Assembly: GCF_902728235.1 (NCBI RefSeq) | Contig: NZ_CACVBO010000001.1 | Span: forward strand, 496,001 to 560,000 | Length of the DNA stretch: 64,000 nucleotides | From: Lentimonas sp. CC4 | Lineage (GTDB): Bacteria > Verrucomicrobiota > Verrucomicrobiia > Opitutales > Coraliomargaritaceae | Direction of reading: 5' to 3' | Part shown: positions 36,012 to 44,574 of the stretch, in pieces | Layout: each line of letters opens with the position of its first letter | Position numbering within the stretch: position 1 is the stretch's first letter | Made by a program: the position numbers and the translations under genes | Notes under the pieces: model-generated | Told to the model about the DNA's origin: nothing | Seen by the model: only the letters and a program-made list of their open reading frames with translations | Databases searched by the model: none

Positions 36012-36118
36012 GAGATATTACCCCCTTGAACGAATACCTGAGAGCCGACCCATAGTCTGGCAGCGTAGCTTAGCGGCAAACCAACAGAATCACTATCTGC
36101 GACCTTTGCGTCTTTTAC

Positions 36119-36165
36119 GGCCTCCCCCGCTCCCCGCTCCCCGCTCCCCGCTCCCCGCTCCCACT
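36119..36165. repeat. 7-bp CTCCCCG tandem repeat
   Basis: CTCCCCG recurs four to five times, then decays to CTCCCAC and CTCACTT. The period equals that of the ATTCCTA and TAACTTC arrays, but the sequence is unrelated. Confidence 0.75.
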
Positions 36166-36263
36166 CCCCACTCCTCACTTTCACTCCTCACTCAGTAGGA
36201 AGCACTATATCACTCGCGAAGCGCCGCTTCGGTTTGACAATTAGGCCTACTAGTCGCTTCTCT

Positions 36264-37337
36264 ATGCGCATGTCCAAACAAGGCGTAATACTACTCAATC
36301 TCGGCTCACCCGATTCCACTCAAGTCAGCGACGTGCGCAAATACCTCGGCGAGTTCCTGATGGACGGTCGCGTGCTCGACGCTCCTTTTGCGATTCGCTG
36401 GTTCCTAGTGAACTGCCTGATCCTGCCCAAGCGCCCAAAACAGTCCGCCGAGGCCTACTCAAAGATCTGGCTCGACGAAGGCTCACCACTCATCCTGACC
36501 TCGATCGCGCAGCAGAAGGCACTCGCCGAGCAAGTTGACGTGCCTGTCGCCCTCGGAATGCGCTACGGCAGCCCCTCCACCGAAGGCGCGCTCCAAGAGC
36601 TCCTCGACCAAGGCGTGGACGATGTCTTTATCGTGCCCATGTATCCGCACTACGCGATGTCCAGCTATGAGACTGCCGTGGTTCACTTGATGGAGTCGGT
36701 TCGCAAGCTCAAGCCTGACCTCAAAACCACGCTGATGCCTCCGTTCTATCAAGACCCCGACTACATCGCGGCTCTGGTCGAACGCTCCCGTGCCGACCTA
36801 GTAGAAGGCAGCTACGATAAACTTGTGTTCTCGTTCCACGGCATTCCGCAGCGTCACCTGGTGAAAGGCGACCCATCGCACAGCCACTGTATGACTACGC
36901 CGGATTGCTGCAACACCTGCCACCCCGCGCATGCCACATGCTACCGCCATCAGTGTGCCATGACAGTGGAAAAGTTCGTCGCCGCGCTGAACATACCGAA
37001 GGACAAATACATGATCACCTTCCAATCGCGCCTCGGCCGCGAGCCATGGTTGCATCCTTACACCGACCAGACGCTAGAGCAGCTCGCCGAAGAGGGACAC
37101 AAGCGCGTCAAAGTGATCTGCGCCTCGTTCACTGCCGACTGCCTAGAGACCTTGGAAGAAATTGCGCAAGAAGGCCGCGACACTTTCATCGAAGCTGGCG
37201 GCGAAGACCTACATCAGATTCCTTGCGTCAACGAGCACCCGAAATTCATCGAGTTCTTGCGCAACAAGGTGACAGCGTGGCAGAGCGGTGCCTACGAAAC
37301 GGCGCACGCCACACCGCCGGCCTACGTCGCTAAATAG
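36264..37337 (+). CDS. hemH: Ferrochelatase with internal cysteine cluster
   Basis: Inserts Fe2+ into protoporphyrin IX, the last step of heme synthesis; 357 residues. [12 protein letters not shown] starts the fold, SPL follows, and the catalytic His is in [11 protein letters not shown] distinctive insert, with Cys at each of [23 protein letters not shown], supplies six cysteines in about 23 residues and could hold an Fe-S cluster, as known for some bacterial ferrochelatases. The late [15 protein letters not shown] and [15 protein letters not shown] are family landmarks. The start at 36264 (MRMSKQG) was preferred to a TTG at 36234; 36270 is possible. First gene of a heme operon. Confidence 0.94.
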   Translation: MRMSKQGVILLNLGSPDSTQVSDVRKYLGEFLMDGRVLDAPFAIRWFLVNCLILPKRPKQSAEAYSKIWLDEGSPLILTSIAQQKALAEQVDVPVALGMRYGSPSTEGALQELLDQGVDDVFIVPMYPHYAMSSYETAVVHLMESVRKLKPDLKTTLMPPFYQDPDYIAALVERSRADLVEGSYDKLVFSFHGIPQRHLVKGDPSHSHCMTTPDCCNTCHPAHATCYRHQCAMTVEKFVAALNIPKDKYMITFQSRLGREPWLHPYTDQTLEQLAEEGHKRVKVICASFTADCLETLEEIAQEGRDTFIEAGGEDLHQIPCVNEHPKFIEFLRNKVTAWQSGAYETAHATPPAYVAK

Positions 37338-37354
37338 CAACCACTGCCCCCTGA

Positions 37355-38212
37355 ATGTTCGATGAACTAGCCATTACCGCCCGCGACGCGATCGCGATCG
37401 GAGCCTCAATTTATTTGAGCGCTTTCCTGCTCGGCATCTTCACCTTGCTACTGCGCAAGCCCTACCCACGCGCGTTAATGTTTACGTTGCTCGCGGGTGG
37501 TTTCATCATGCAGACCCTCGGGCTCAACCTACGCGGCGCAGAGATCAAAGGCTGCCCGCTGGGTAACATCTTTGAAATCTCGCAGTTCATCGCATGGTCA
37601 CTAGTGCTGCTCTATTTCATCATCGGCCCGGCCTTTAAGCTGCGCCTACTCGGCTTCTTCACTGCGGGGCTCGCGGGCTTTCTCTCCAGCACCGCACTAC
37701 TGATCCACGCTTGGGATAGCCCTTATCCTCCAGGCATCTTCGGCGGTAACCCGTGGATTGAGCTACACGCCGCACTCGCGATCTTCAGCTATGGCATCTT
37801 TGCCATCGTGTCAGTTGTCTCGTTCATGTTTTTGGTTCAACAACACGGCCTCAAGAAGAAGCAGTTCAAAGGCGTCTATCAATATCTGCCCTCCGTGCAG
37901 CAGCTCGATCTAATGGCCAAGCGCCTCCTTATCACTGGAGTGCTCGTGCTCAGCGCGGCCCTAATTTTTGGAGCCGTTTTTTGGATCAGTCACCCCGAGC
38001 GCGTGCCAGTGTTTAAGCTCAGCGCCACCTGCCTCGTATGGGCGGGCTACCTGACTGTCGTCGTTTTACGGATACAAAAGAAGCTCGTTACGCGCCGCCA
38101 CGCCCTCGCAAGCATCGGACTCTTCATCTTCGCCCTCGCCTCGTTGTGGCCCGTCCAATCTGCACGTGACACAACGCACATCGACGAGCCCTCAGCGCAA
38201 GTATCTGAATGA
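37355..38212 (+). CDS. Cytochrome c assembly/HemX-type membrane protein
   Basis: A 285-residue protein with about eight membrane helices and the CcsA/HemX (cytochrome c assembly) pattern, including the loop [34 protein letters not shown]. Proteins of this family export or handle heme, or regulate the level of glutamyl-tRNA reductase (HemX). It lies between hemH (17-base gap) and hemA (4-base ATGA overlap), so a HemX-like role with HemA is the more likely option. Direct function in cytochrome c maturation is not excluded. Confidence 0.8.
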   Translation: MFDELAITARDAIAIGASIYLSAFLLGIFTLLLRKPYPRALMFTLLAGGFIMQTLGLNLRGAEIKGCPLGNIFEISQFIAWSLVLLYFIIGPAFKLRLLGFFTAGLAGFLSSTALLIHAWDSPYPPGIFGGNPWIELHAALAIFSYGIFAIVSVVSFMFLVQQHGLKKKQFKGVYQYLPSVQQLDLMAKRLLITGVLVLSAALIFGAVFWISHPERVPVFKLSATCLVWAGYLTVVVLRIQKKLVTRRHALASIGLFIFALASLWPVQSARDTTHIDEPSAQVSE

Positions 38213-39258
38213 GCGAAGTATTGCAGTCACTCTTTGTGCTCGGCAGCACGCACCATGAAGCTCCACTCGAAGTGCGCGAGCGTATGGCACTCACGCCTGC
38301 CGACGCCGCAGCGCTCCAACAAGAGCTACACGCGTTGGATGACATCCGCGAGTGCCTCGTCGTCAACACCTGCAACCGACTCGAAATTTACGGGCTGGCC
38401 AGCTCGCCCGATGTCGAGTCCACCATACGTGATCAGCTCTGCGCACGCAACGGCGTGAGCCGTGAGCTACTCGATGCACACTCCTTTTGGCACACCAACC
38501 TCGACGTGCTGCAACACGCCTTTGAAGTCTCCTCCGGGCTCGACTCACAAATGGTCGGCGAGACCGACATTCTAGGGCAAATGAAAACCGCCTATGCTGG
38601 CGCCCGCGAAGCAAAATGCACGGGCATCGTGCTTAATCGACTTTTCGAAAAAAGCTTTCAGGCCGCCAAATCGGCGCGCACGCAGACCGGCATCACCCGT
38701 GGTCAGGTCAGTATCGGCAACGTCGCCGTCGATCTAGCCAACCGTATCTTCGGACATCTACGCGACAGCCGCGTGCTCCTACTCGGAAGTGGCGATGTCG
38801 CCGAAAAGACTGCACAATCCCTCAAGAGCCGCGGCGTGGCCGACATCACCGTCGCCAGCCGCACCTATGAGAATGCACATGCCCTAGCCCACAGCCTCGG
38901 CGGTGCCGCGATTGAATTGAGCGATTTCGCAGCACAGCTCAAACGCTTCGACATCGTGATCAGCTCCACCGCCGCGCCCAGCCTATTGCTGAACTGCGAC
39001 ATGATTGCGACCGCGCTGAAGCAACGTCCTGATCGACCATTCTTCTTGATCGACGTGGCACTGCCACGCGACATCGACCCAGCTGCGGACCAGCTCGAAA
39101 ACGTGTATCTCTACAACCTCGATGACCTCTCAGCCATCGCCAACGAAAACCTTGAGTTACGTAAAGCCGAGATCGAACGCGCTCGCACGATCCTAAAAGG
39201 CCATGCGTGGAATCTATGGCTGCAGCTCAGACGCCGCACCATGATGGCGGCGAGGTAA
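38209..39258 (+). CDS. hemA: Glutamyl-tRNA reductase, short form
   Basis: Reduces glutamyl-tRNA with NADPH to glutamate semialdehyde, committing glutamate to tetrapyrrole synthesis. The catalytic Cys55 is in [12 protein letters not shown], with [16 protein letters not shown] before it. [28 protein letters not shown] and the Rossmann motif [12 protein letters not shown] follow. At 349 residues it ends shortly after [16 protein letters not shown], so the long C-terminal dimerisation helices of the usual ~420-residue enzyme are missing. Chlamydial enzymes are also short, so this is probably natural in this phylum. The sequence after the stop does not continue the domain in another frame. Confidence 0.92.
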   Translation: MSEVLQSLFVLGSTHHEAPLEVRERMALTPADAAALQQELHALDDIRECLVVNTCNRLEIYGLASSPDVESTIRDQLCARNGVSRELLDAHSFWHTNLDVLQHAFEVSSGLDSQMVGETDILGQMKTAYAGAREAKCTGIVLNRLFEKSFQAAKSARTQTGITRGQVSIGNVAVDLANRIFGHLRDSRVLLLGSGDVAEKTAQSLKSRGVADITVASRTYENAHALAHSLGGAAIELSDFAAQLKRFDIVISSTAAPSLLLNCDMIATALKQRPDRPFFLIDVALPRDIDPAADQLENVYLYNLDDLSAIANENLELRKAEIERARTILKGHAWNLWLQLRRRTMMAAR

Positions 39259-39282
39259 GACGATTGAACGCACAGATAAGAA

Positions 39283-39659
39283 GGCTTCGCCGATCTTCTA
39301 CCTCAGACGCCCTAGCGGACTGGCGAAGCCATTTCGACCACCGAACCTCAGCCATTCCAGACCCCGAGCAGACAGGTAAGCACGGCTTCGCCGATCTTAT
39401 ACCTCATACACCGTAGCGGACTGGCGAAGCCATTTCGACCACCGAGCCGCAGCCATTCCAGACCCCGAGCACACAGGTAAGCACGGCTTCGCCGATCTTA
39501 TACCTCATACACCGTAGCGGACTGGCGAAGCCATTTCGACCACCGAGCCGCAGCCATTCCAGAATCCGAGCACACAGGTAAGCACGGCTTCGCCGATCTT
39601 CGACCTCACACGCCGTAGCGGACTGGCCACGCCATTTCGACCACCGAGCCTCAGCTCCT
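39283..39659. repeat. 101-bp tandem repeat after hemA
   Basis: Nearly four units start at 39283, 39384, 39485 and 39586, each 101 bases apart and 85-98% identical by eye. Each begins GGCTTCGCCGATCTT and contains the inverse GGCGAAGCC about 40 bases later, so each unit can fold into a hairpin; the 4th has base changes in that stem. No spacers are present. Similar single segments occur near 27134-27153. It could act as a multi-hairpin end for the heme operon. Confidence 0.85.
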
Positions 39660-39663
39660 CGGG

Positions 39664-40212
39664 CTAACGCACTACGAGCGTTACCAACCCGGTAATTAAC
39701 GTCCGCAACTCCCGGGTATCCCTAGCATTGGTTCGATAGCCAACTGCCGACCTTCCCAACAAATGTGCAAGCTGCGGAACCGACATCCCTTGATGACGCA
39801 CGCTCTCGCTCTGAGATCTAAGGATCTCGACGATCAATTCTGTGAACCTCACAAAATTCGCATCCACCGCCTCACGCGCGCCAGTCAGCGACCAGTCGAA
39901 TAAATCACTCGCGCGGGGCGAGCGACCAATCAACTCAAACGGGCGCACGATCCATACATCAAACACGAGAATCAGCATCGAATCCAGCGACGAAAACTTC
40001 ATCAAATCAGAGCGAATTTCAGCAATCGCACTCACGCCCCACTCACTGATAATACGGTTCAGCAACAGCTCTTTACTCTCAAATTCGACAAGCAGTTCCT
40101 CCGTTGACACCTCCGCGGCTGCCGCAACCGCTGACATAGACACTCCCTGAAAGCCATGCTGCAGGAACAACTTCCGTCCGACTTCTAGTATAATCAATCG
40201 CTTGCTTTCCAT
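39664..40212 (-). CDS. TetR-family transcriptional regulator
   Basis: A 182-residue protein with the TetR N-terminal helix-turn-helix: RLIILEVGRKLFLQHGFQGVSMSAVAAAAEVSTEELLVEFESKELLLNRII (residues 5-55), where AVAAAAEV and TEELLVEFESKELL match the recognition helix pattern. The C-terminal ~120 residues form the helical ligand domain and resemble no specific subclass. It ends 5 bases beyond the last 101-bp unit and converges with hemA. Target and ligand are unknown. Confidence 0.8.
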   Translation of the reverse strand: MESKRLIILEVGRKLFLQHGFQGVSMSAVAAAAEVSTEELLVEFESKELLLNRIISEWGVSAIAEIRSDLMKFSSLDSMLILVFDVWIVRPFELIGRSPRASDLFDWSLTGAREAVDANFVRFTELIVEILRSQSESVRHQGMSVPQLAHLLGRSAVGYRTNARDTRELRTLITGLVTLVVR

Positions 40213-40354
40213 GGGGATGACTACGGAGATTCCATGTCATTTCGTCAATCGACGAATCACAGATTGGGGCGGCGCATCGATGAACCTAGAAAGTGCAGCG
40301 ATATTGTCGCACATCGAGAGTTGTGATTTTCAGCTCAACTCATGGGGGAGGGAC

Positions 40355-40965
40355 GAGCTTTACCCATAAGTTAGAATGTGTGAAAAGTTGGTGGTAAAAA
40401 GCTTATAGCTCCTTCCCTGCGAAGGGAAGGTGGATCGCGGAGCGAGACGGAAGGGTTTCGCGCAACATGAGCAGATTCTTTGGGCTAACATGCCGAAACC
40501 CCTCCGACCCCGCCCTTCGACGGGCTCAGGGTGGTGAGCTTGTCGAACCACAGACGGAGCCACCTCCCCTTCGCAGCATATCCTTCTACATATCTTTGCA
40601 TTATCAAATCTACGTAACCCAGATTCATCAAAGGCATATTAATTGTAGCACCAAAGGTGCGGCCGATGTCAGCCTAGGGCAAAGCCCTAGAGGTGGAATG
40701 AACCATCCACCCAAAGCCCTGAAAGGGCGATCTAATCGAGCAAGTGTTTGGCCCATCCAATAGAACGCCCTTTCAGGGCTCGCTGTGTTTTTGGGGTTGA
40801 ATACCCGGGGCTTTGCCCCAGGCTGACATCGGCCGCACCCTTGGTGCTACAATCATGCGAATACGCTCCACAGACTTGTGTATAAGGATATGCTTCGCAG
40901 GGGAGGAGCTCAAAGAACCGCGTTCATCGCGACAACAAGAAGATACAACATTATGGGTAAAGCTC
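40355..40965. mobile_element. MITE-like composite element with 15-bp perfect inverted ends
   Basis: GAGCTTTACCCATAA (40355-40369) and its exact inverse (40951-40965) bound the element. It splits a repeat that is unbroken at 19486-19590 (GGGACGAGCTCC there, GGGACGAGCT...element...GGCTCC here). AGCT at 40356-40359 and 40961-40964 may be a 4-base target duplication or part of the inverted end. No transposase is encoded, so it must be moved in trans if active. Confidence 0.65.
40643..40852. repeat. Large inverted repeat with TTGTAGCACC ends
   Basis: The 32-base arms at 40643-40674 and 40821-40852 differ at one position. Between them are further inverse pairs, AGCCCTGAAAGGGCG (40715-40729) with CGCCCTTTCAGGGCT (40766-40780), and GGGCAAAGCCC/GGGGCTTTGCCCC. 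The whole could form a cruciform or a long structured RNA. From memory, such AGCCCTGAAAGGGCG elements recur in other bacteria of this superphylum. Confidence 0.75.
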
Positions 40966-41071
40966 AGGCTCCGCCTCGCCTTGCGGCGTGCTGGTGCTTG
41001 GTTAAGTGCTTTGGCTCTGTGCTGAGGTTCGGCGGACGAGGCAGAGCTCGTCTCTCCCCCCAAAAACAAAA

Positions 41072-41101
41072 AAAGCCGCCTCCCCGAAAGGAAGCGGCTT
41101 T
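41072..41101 (-). terminator. Intrinsic terminator of the lipoprotein gene
   Basis: AAAGCCGC (41072-41079) pairs with 41094-41101, supported by inner CCT/AGG. A T run follows on the minus strand, 22 bases after the stop. Confidence 0.85.
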
Positions 41102-41122
41102 GATTCAAAAATCGGAGTGACC

Positions 41123-42073
41123 TTATTTTACCGAAGGTGTGCTGCTTGGAGCTGCTGGCATTGGCGCTGCGGGTGCACCCATCCCTTGCCCCATCATCAT
41201 GAGTCCCATGAGTGGCATCATCGCGCCTTGTAGGCTCTGGTCGAATTGTTCTTGAGTCTCGGCTGCTGCGATTTGAGTCAACACACCATCCATCATCGCG
41301 AGAACGCCCATGATCTGCGGTTTTTGAGCAGCAATATCTTCTGGAGACGTCGCTTCGAGTTCAGCAGTTGCTTCTGCAACCGATGAAGCCCAATCACTTG
41401 CCATATCAGCCGGCACCCAGCGCTCTTCAACCTTAGTGAATGTTTGCTCTACTGGTTCTTCACCAGGAACGGTCATCAACAAAGTCGCTTGTAGATCATC
41501 TGCATCTACCACGCTCACGACGGAGTTGACGTAATCTGAAAGCACGTATTCTTCTCCGGCCAGCACACCGAGCTCTTCGACATACCCAGCAAGCTTTGAC
41601 ACAGTCGTATCGAAAAATGCCTGACCATCAAAATTCAACAAGCCAGTCGAAGAGGCCAACTCGCTTTGAGTCAGCGTATTGATGACACCAACGACTGACG
41701 GCAGCGCCGCTTCGAGCTCAGCCATCTCCTCAGCCGAACGGCCTTTAAGGAAAGAAGTATTCAGGATAAAAGCCTGCTGCTGATCCACCACCTCAGCAAG
41801 ACGGCCAATCGTCGCAAAGCTCTTATCGTAGACTTCAGCATCCACCTTGGTGCCCGCAAGCTTTACCAGAGTCGTTACATCAGTCTGGTAGCTCGCTGGC
41901 ATGGCCTCCCAAAGAATACCGCCATTGCCTTGAGCAAATTCAGTGATGACCGTTTGGATCGCGGCATCCGGAGCTGCTGGAATCGTGTCTTCAGCTGGTT
42001 TGCTGCATGCGGTGATGACTAGAGCACTGGCAGTCAGGCCAAGCGCAACGTGTTTAGAAATCGAAGTTATCAT
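41123..42073 (-). CDS. Hypothetical lipoprotein
   Basis: A 316-residue protein. MITSISKHVALGLTASALVITAC is a lipoprotein signal with lipobox Val-Ile-Thr-Ala-Cys. The mature part is alpha-helical (GGILWEAMPASYQTDVTTLVKLAG, KGRSAEEMAELEAALPSVVGVI), with a beta section (LQATLLMTVPGEEPVEQTFTKVEERWVP) and a Met/Pro/Ala-rich end. I do not recognise a family. It carries its own terminator and is preceded by a long repeat-rich gap. It likely acts at the envelope. Confidence 0.65.
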   Translation of the reverse strand: MITSISKHVALGLTASALVITACSKPAEDTIPAAPDAAIQTVITEFAQGNGGILWEAMPASYQTDVTTLVKLAGTKVDAEVYDKSFATIGRLAEVVDQQQAFILNTSFLKGRSAEEMAELEAALPSVVGVINTLTQSELASSTGLLNFDGQAFFDTTVSKLAGYVEELGVLAGEEYVLSDYVNSVVSVVDADDLQATLLMTVPGEEPVEQTFTKVEERWVPADMASDWASSVAEATAELEATSPEDIAAQKPQIMGVLAMMDGVLTQIAAAETQEQFDQSLQGAMMPLMGLMMMGQGMGAPAAPMPAAPSSTPSVK

Positions 42074-42905
42074 ATTATTTGGGTGGGTTTAAGTAAGAAA
42101 CTAGATTCCAAGCGAAATGGGACAGGAATTCGACCCTAAAGTGTCAGATCCCACAGAAAACGAACGCCTGTTGATTCAGCAACTCTAGGAAGTCAAAAAT
42201 ATCAAAAAAATGATACGTTTTAGTGCAGCAAATTAAAGTATTTAACTGAAGGACAATCATTAATCCTAGATTCAGGAGTTAGAAGTTAGGAGTAGAAGTT
42301 AGTCCTTGGTAATAAAACGCTTACGAGAGAATTTGACGCCACCCACCGAGCGCAGCGACACTTTATTATGCCCTTGGGTGCAACCGAAGGGCGAAGCCAT
42401 TTGGCAAATCGGAGATGCTTCATAAAACACTGAGATTCAGCTTCTGACTTCTAACGACTCTTTTAAGGTTAATGGAGAACTGGTTCCAATATGTCGTTTG
42501 ATCGGCCTAATTATTTTAATCATATACGTCGTCAAACCATCAGTAGGAACAACCGGCTACGGCCGAAGTGATTTCGCCGAATCGCAGTGCCCCCTTTATT
42601 TAGCAACAAAGGCCGCTTCCCAAAAGAAGGCGAAGCAGGCATGCGCGTCGTGGCGTATATGAATGGTCACACTGAGGCGGACTTCATCAAGCGCATCAAC
42701 AATCAGACCCAATAATACTAATACCACGTCTCAAGCTGATCATATCTGGTGTGGTGATCGCGCTCGCGCGTATACAACAGCGTGAAAGCCACTCACCCGA
42801 AGGACGGCCGCAAACGGCGTCACCACAACTTTCGACTAGGCCGCGCTTCACAGCCAAATATTGAACCAGCCCTTCAGCCCCAAAATAGCGAACGCGTGAT
42901 ATGCG
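42074..42905. other. Long gene-free region with a diverged repeat and an orphan coding fragment
   Basis: 832 bases. A repeat at 42278-42460, rich in AGAAGTTAG, is related in inverse orientation to 27236-27350. From 42572 a frame without stop reads into a peptide ending at 42715 (see that entry). The rest holds no clear signal. The start of the kinase gene is not in this gap; the kinase stop (42906) ends it. Confidence 0.55.
42572..42715 (+). pseudogene. Possible orphan coding fragment
   Basis: An open reading of about 47 codons without stop, with protein-like composition (LFSNKGRFPKEGEAGMRVV, then AYMNGHTEADFIKRINNQTQ) and a TAA at 42713-42715. No start or upstream domain is present, so it may be the tail of a lost gene. 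An ATG at 42641 would give only 24 residues. I could not assign a family. Confidence 0.3.
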
Positions 42906-44078
42906 CTATCCATCCAGCAGACGCGTGCGACGGTGTTGCTGCGGGAACTGTAGGGTAATCGCGGTGCCCTCGCCTTTGCGCGATTCGATGCCGAGCTGAC
43001 CGCCGTGGTCGCGGATAATGCGTTGCACGATCATCATGCCGAGTCCGTGACCTTCCTTCTTGGTCGTGTAATACGGCTGCAAGATACGAGAGAGCTCATC
43101 TTCTGAAATGCCCGAGCCGGTATCGATGAATTGCAGATACACAAATTCGTCATCACTGCGCGCTAAAACTCGGAGCTTCCCACCTGCCTGCATCGCTTCC
43201 ATCGCATTTTTGACCAGATTAAAAAAGACCTGCTTGATTTGGCCACGATCGCCAAGGATCGATGGAATGGTTTGGGCGACATCGACATTTACATCCAAGC
43301 GCCGGTTACTCAATTCGGCTTCCTGCACACGTAACACCTCGTCTAGGAGTTCGATCAAATCGAGCTCATTGAGTTCAGGTTGCTGCGGCCGCACCGCTTC
43401 GAGGAAATGGGTAATGATACCGTCGAGGCGCTTGACCTCGCCCTGACACACTTCGAGTGAGTCGGCCATACCACTGGCCTCCGCTCCGAGTTGTAGCTTT
43501 TTCAGTTTTCGTTCGATCAGCTGCAGATGAATCGTCAACGAGTTGAGCGGATTACCTAGCTCATGGGCGACGCCCGCAGAGAGACGCATGATCGAGGCAA
43601 TGCGTTCGCTCTCGATCCGCTCTTCCATCGAAACTTTTTCTTCGGTCACATCAGAAAGCACGACGACCGTGCCGCCACTATCATGGTGCCCGACATTCGC
43701 GTCGATCGGCACCATATAGAGACGAACGAACCGATGCTCTGGATACGTCAGCTCGACCTCTCGGGACAGCACGGGCGAGGCTTTCGCCACCTTTTTATTT
43801 TTATCTAAATCAATTGAGCGCGCCAGATCTGGCACCATTTTCCACAGGCGGGTAGTGCCGATGTCATCCTCTTTCAAGCCAATCAGACTAAAGGCCGCCT
43901 CGTTGGCGTATTGCACCACCCCTTCGGAATCAATCACCAGGATCCCATCCTGAATCGTGTTAAACACGGTCTCCTGCAGCTTACGGTCGCGCGCGAGGCG
44001 CTGCACCAGAATACCCAGATTCACCGAATCGAGGTCATCGATACGGCCCAGGATTTTATCAAGTCCGGAGTTTTTCAT
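42906..44078 (-). CDS. PAS-domain sensor histidine kinase (NtrB-like)
   Basis: A 390-residue cytoplasmic kinase. A PAS domain covers about 35-145 ([27 protein letters not shown]). The HisKA H-box [15 protein letters not shown] has the phospho-accepting His172. The ATPase part shows the N-box [11 protein letters not shown]1 [11 protein letters not shown] and a [10 protein letters not shown]2 box. No membrane helix is present, so the signal is internal. The ATG at 44078 was chosen because a 42-base extension reads through a short tandem repeat. No response regulator is adjacent. Confidence 0.9.
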   Translation of the reverse strand: MKNSGLDKILGRIDDLDSVNLGILVQRLARDRKLQETVFNTIQDGILVIDSEGVVQYANEAAFSLIGLKEDDIGTTRLWKMVPDLARSIDLDKNKKVAKASPVLSREVELTYPEHRFVRLYMVPIDANVGHHDSGGTVVVLSDVTEEKVSMEERIESERIASIMRLSAGVAHELGNPLNSLTIHLQLIERKLKKLQLGAEASGMADSLEVCQGEVKRLDGIITHFLEAVRPQQPELNELDLIELLDEVLRVQEAELSNRRLDVNVDVAQTIPSILGDRGQIKQVFFNLVKNAMEAMQAGGKLRVLARSDDEFVYLQFIDTGSGISEDELSRILQPYYTTKKEGHGLGMMIVQRIIRDHGGQLGIESRKGEGTAITLQFPQQHRRTRLLDG

Positions 44079-44080
44079 TA

Positions 44081-44120
44081 CTAAAATCTTAATCCTAATC
44101 TTACTCTTAATCCTAATCAA
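44081..44120. repeat. Short tandem repeat flank (TTAATCCTAATC) of the four-helix-bundle gene
   Basis: Six-base units TAATCC, TAATCT, TACTCT, TAATCC, TAATCA lie just after the four-helix-bundle gene on the minus strand. The inverse sequence flanks the other side at 44540-44570. Confidence 0.75.
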
Positions 44121-44129
44121 TTCCGATCA

Positions 44130-44528
44130 TCAGTCACCTTCATTGTAAGCTGCGGGGTCTTCATACACGCGCCCGCCTTCTTGACTGCGAATGAGTCCAA
44201 CAATCATCGAAACAATCTCTTTCAGAATTATTTTCCCCTCCTCAGCGGTCGTCGCCCCTATTTTGTTGCGACGGGTCAAGACATCCAAAGCAGCGGCGCA
44301 TTCCAAGGCGGAACCACGCGCAATATCAAAGAAACGGCAACGATCCTTTGCCGTGAACTTCCCATTTCCTTCGGCCAAATTCAGTGGTATCGAAGTAGAC
44401 GCACGATCGATTTGATCATGCGCAGCGAGCCCTTTGGGTAAATCCGACAACAGCGTCTCTGCAAATTCGACAAAGTCTAAAGAACGCTGATAGACGTTTA
44501 ACCTTTCGTGATCAAAGATAGTGGGCAT
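44130..44528 (-). CDS. Four-helix-bundle protein (S23/IVP/Avd-like)
   Basis: A 132-residue protein of the 23S rRNA intervening-sequence/four-helix-bundle family: DHERLNVYQRSLDFVEFAETLL, then LAAHDQIDRASTSIPLNLAEGNGKF and KDRCRFFDIARGSALECAAALDVL. These motifs are hallmarks, and the family includes the Avd accessory proteins of diversity-generating retroelements. Function of the stand-alone form is not known. It is placed between the coaB and kinase genes in one direction, but 6-bp tandem repeats flank it on both sides in inverted orientation, like a cassette inserted into the unit. Confidence 0.88.
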   Translation of the reverse strand: MPTIFDHERLNVYQRSLDFVEFAETLLSDLPKGLAAHDQIDRASTSIPLNLAEGNGKFTAKDRCRFFDIARGSALECAAALDVLTRRNKIGATTAEEGKIILKEIVSMIVGLIRSQEGGRVYEDPAAYNEGD

Positions 44529-44539
44529 TAGTGAAGTGG

Positions 44540-44570
44540 GATTAGGATTATGATTAGGATTATGATTAAG
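44540..44570. repeat. Short tandem repeat flank (GATTAGGATTAT) of the four-helix-bundle gene
   Basis: GATTAG-GATTAT-GATTAG-GATTAT-GATTAA is a 6-bp array ahead of the gene on the minus strand. It is the inverse of the TTAATCCTAATC array at 44081-44120. Confidence 0.8.
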
Positions 44571-44574
44571 ACCA

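Larger units (their letters stand above)
40213..41070. other. Nested repeat island
   Basis: About 860 bases with no gene. The outermost layer is a GGGAGGGACGAGC repeat (40345-40359 and 40961-41061) preceded by the MITE-like left end (40309-40335). A ~0.6-kb inverted-ended element (40355-40965) splits it. Inside are a CCTTCCC/GGGAAGG hairpin near 40411-40435, a 38-base TTCGAC palindrome (40512-40549), matching CATATCC/GGATATG arms (40563-40590 and 40883-40908), and a large TTGTAGCACC inverted repeat (40643-40852). Confidence 0.7.

Noticed and set aside
36045-36115. A possible tRNA-like segment (GTAGCTTAGCGGCAAACC)
   Set aside because: The arms do not pair into a cloverleaf and no anticodon stem or T-loop can be drawn.
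38209-39416. A frameshift that truncated hemA
   Set aside because: The frames after the stop lack any resemblance to the missing dimer domain; short HemA occurs in chlamydiae, so natural shortness is simpler.
39283-39659. CRISPR-like array from regular spacing
   Set aside because: The units are nearly identical over their full 101 bases; there are no unique spacers and no cas genes.
40355-40965. An insertion sequence with its own transposase
   Set aside because: No credible transposase frame lies between the inverted ends; the inside is made of inverted repeats.
44079-44572. A complete diversity-generating retroelement around the Avd-like gene
   Set aside because: No reverse transcriptase, template repeat or variable repeat was seen nearby.
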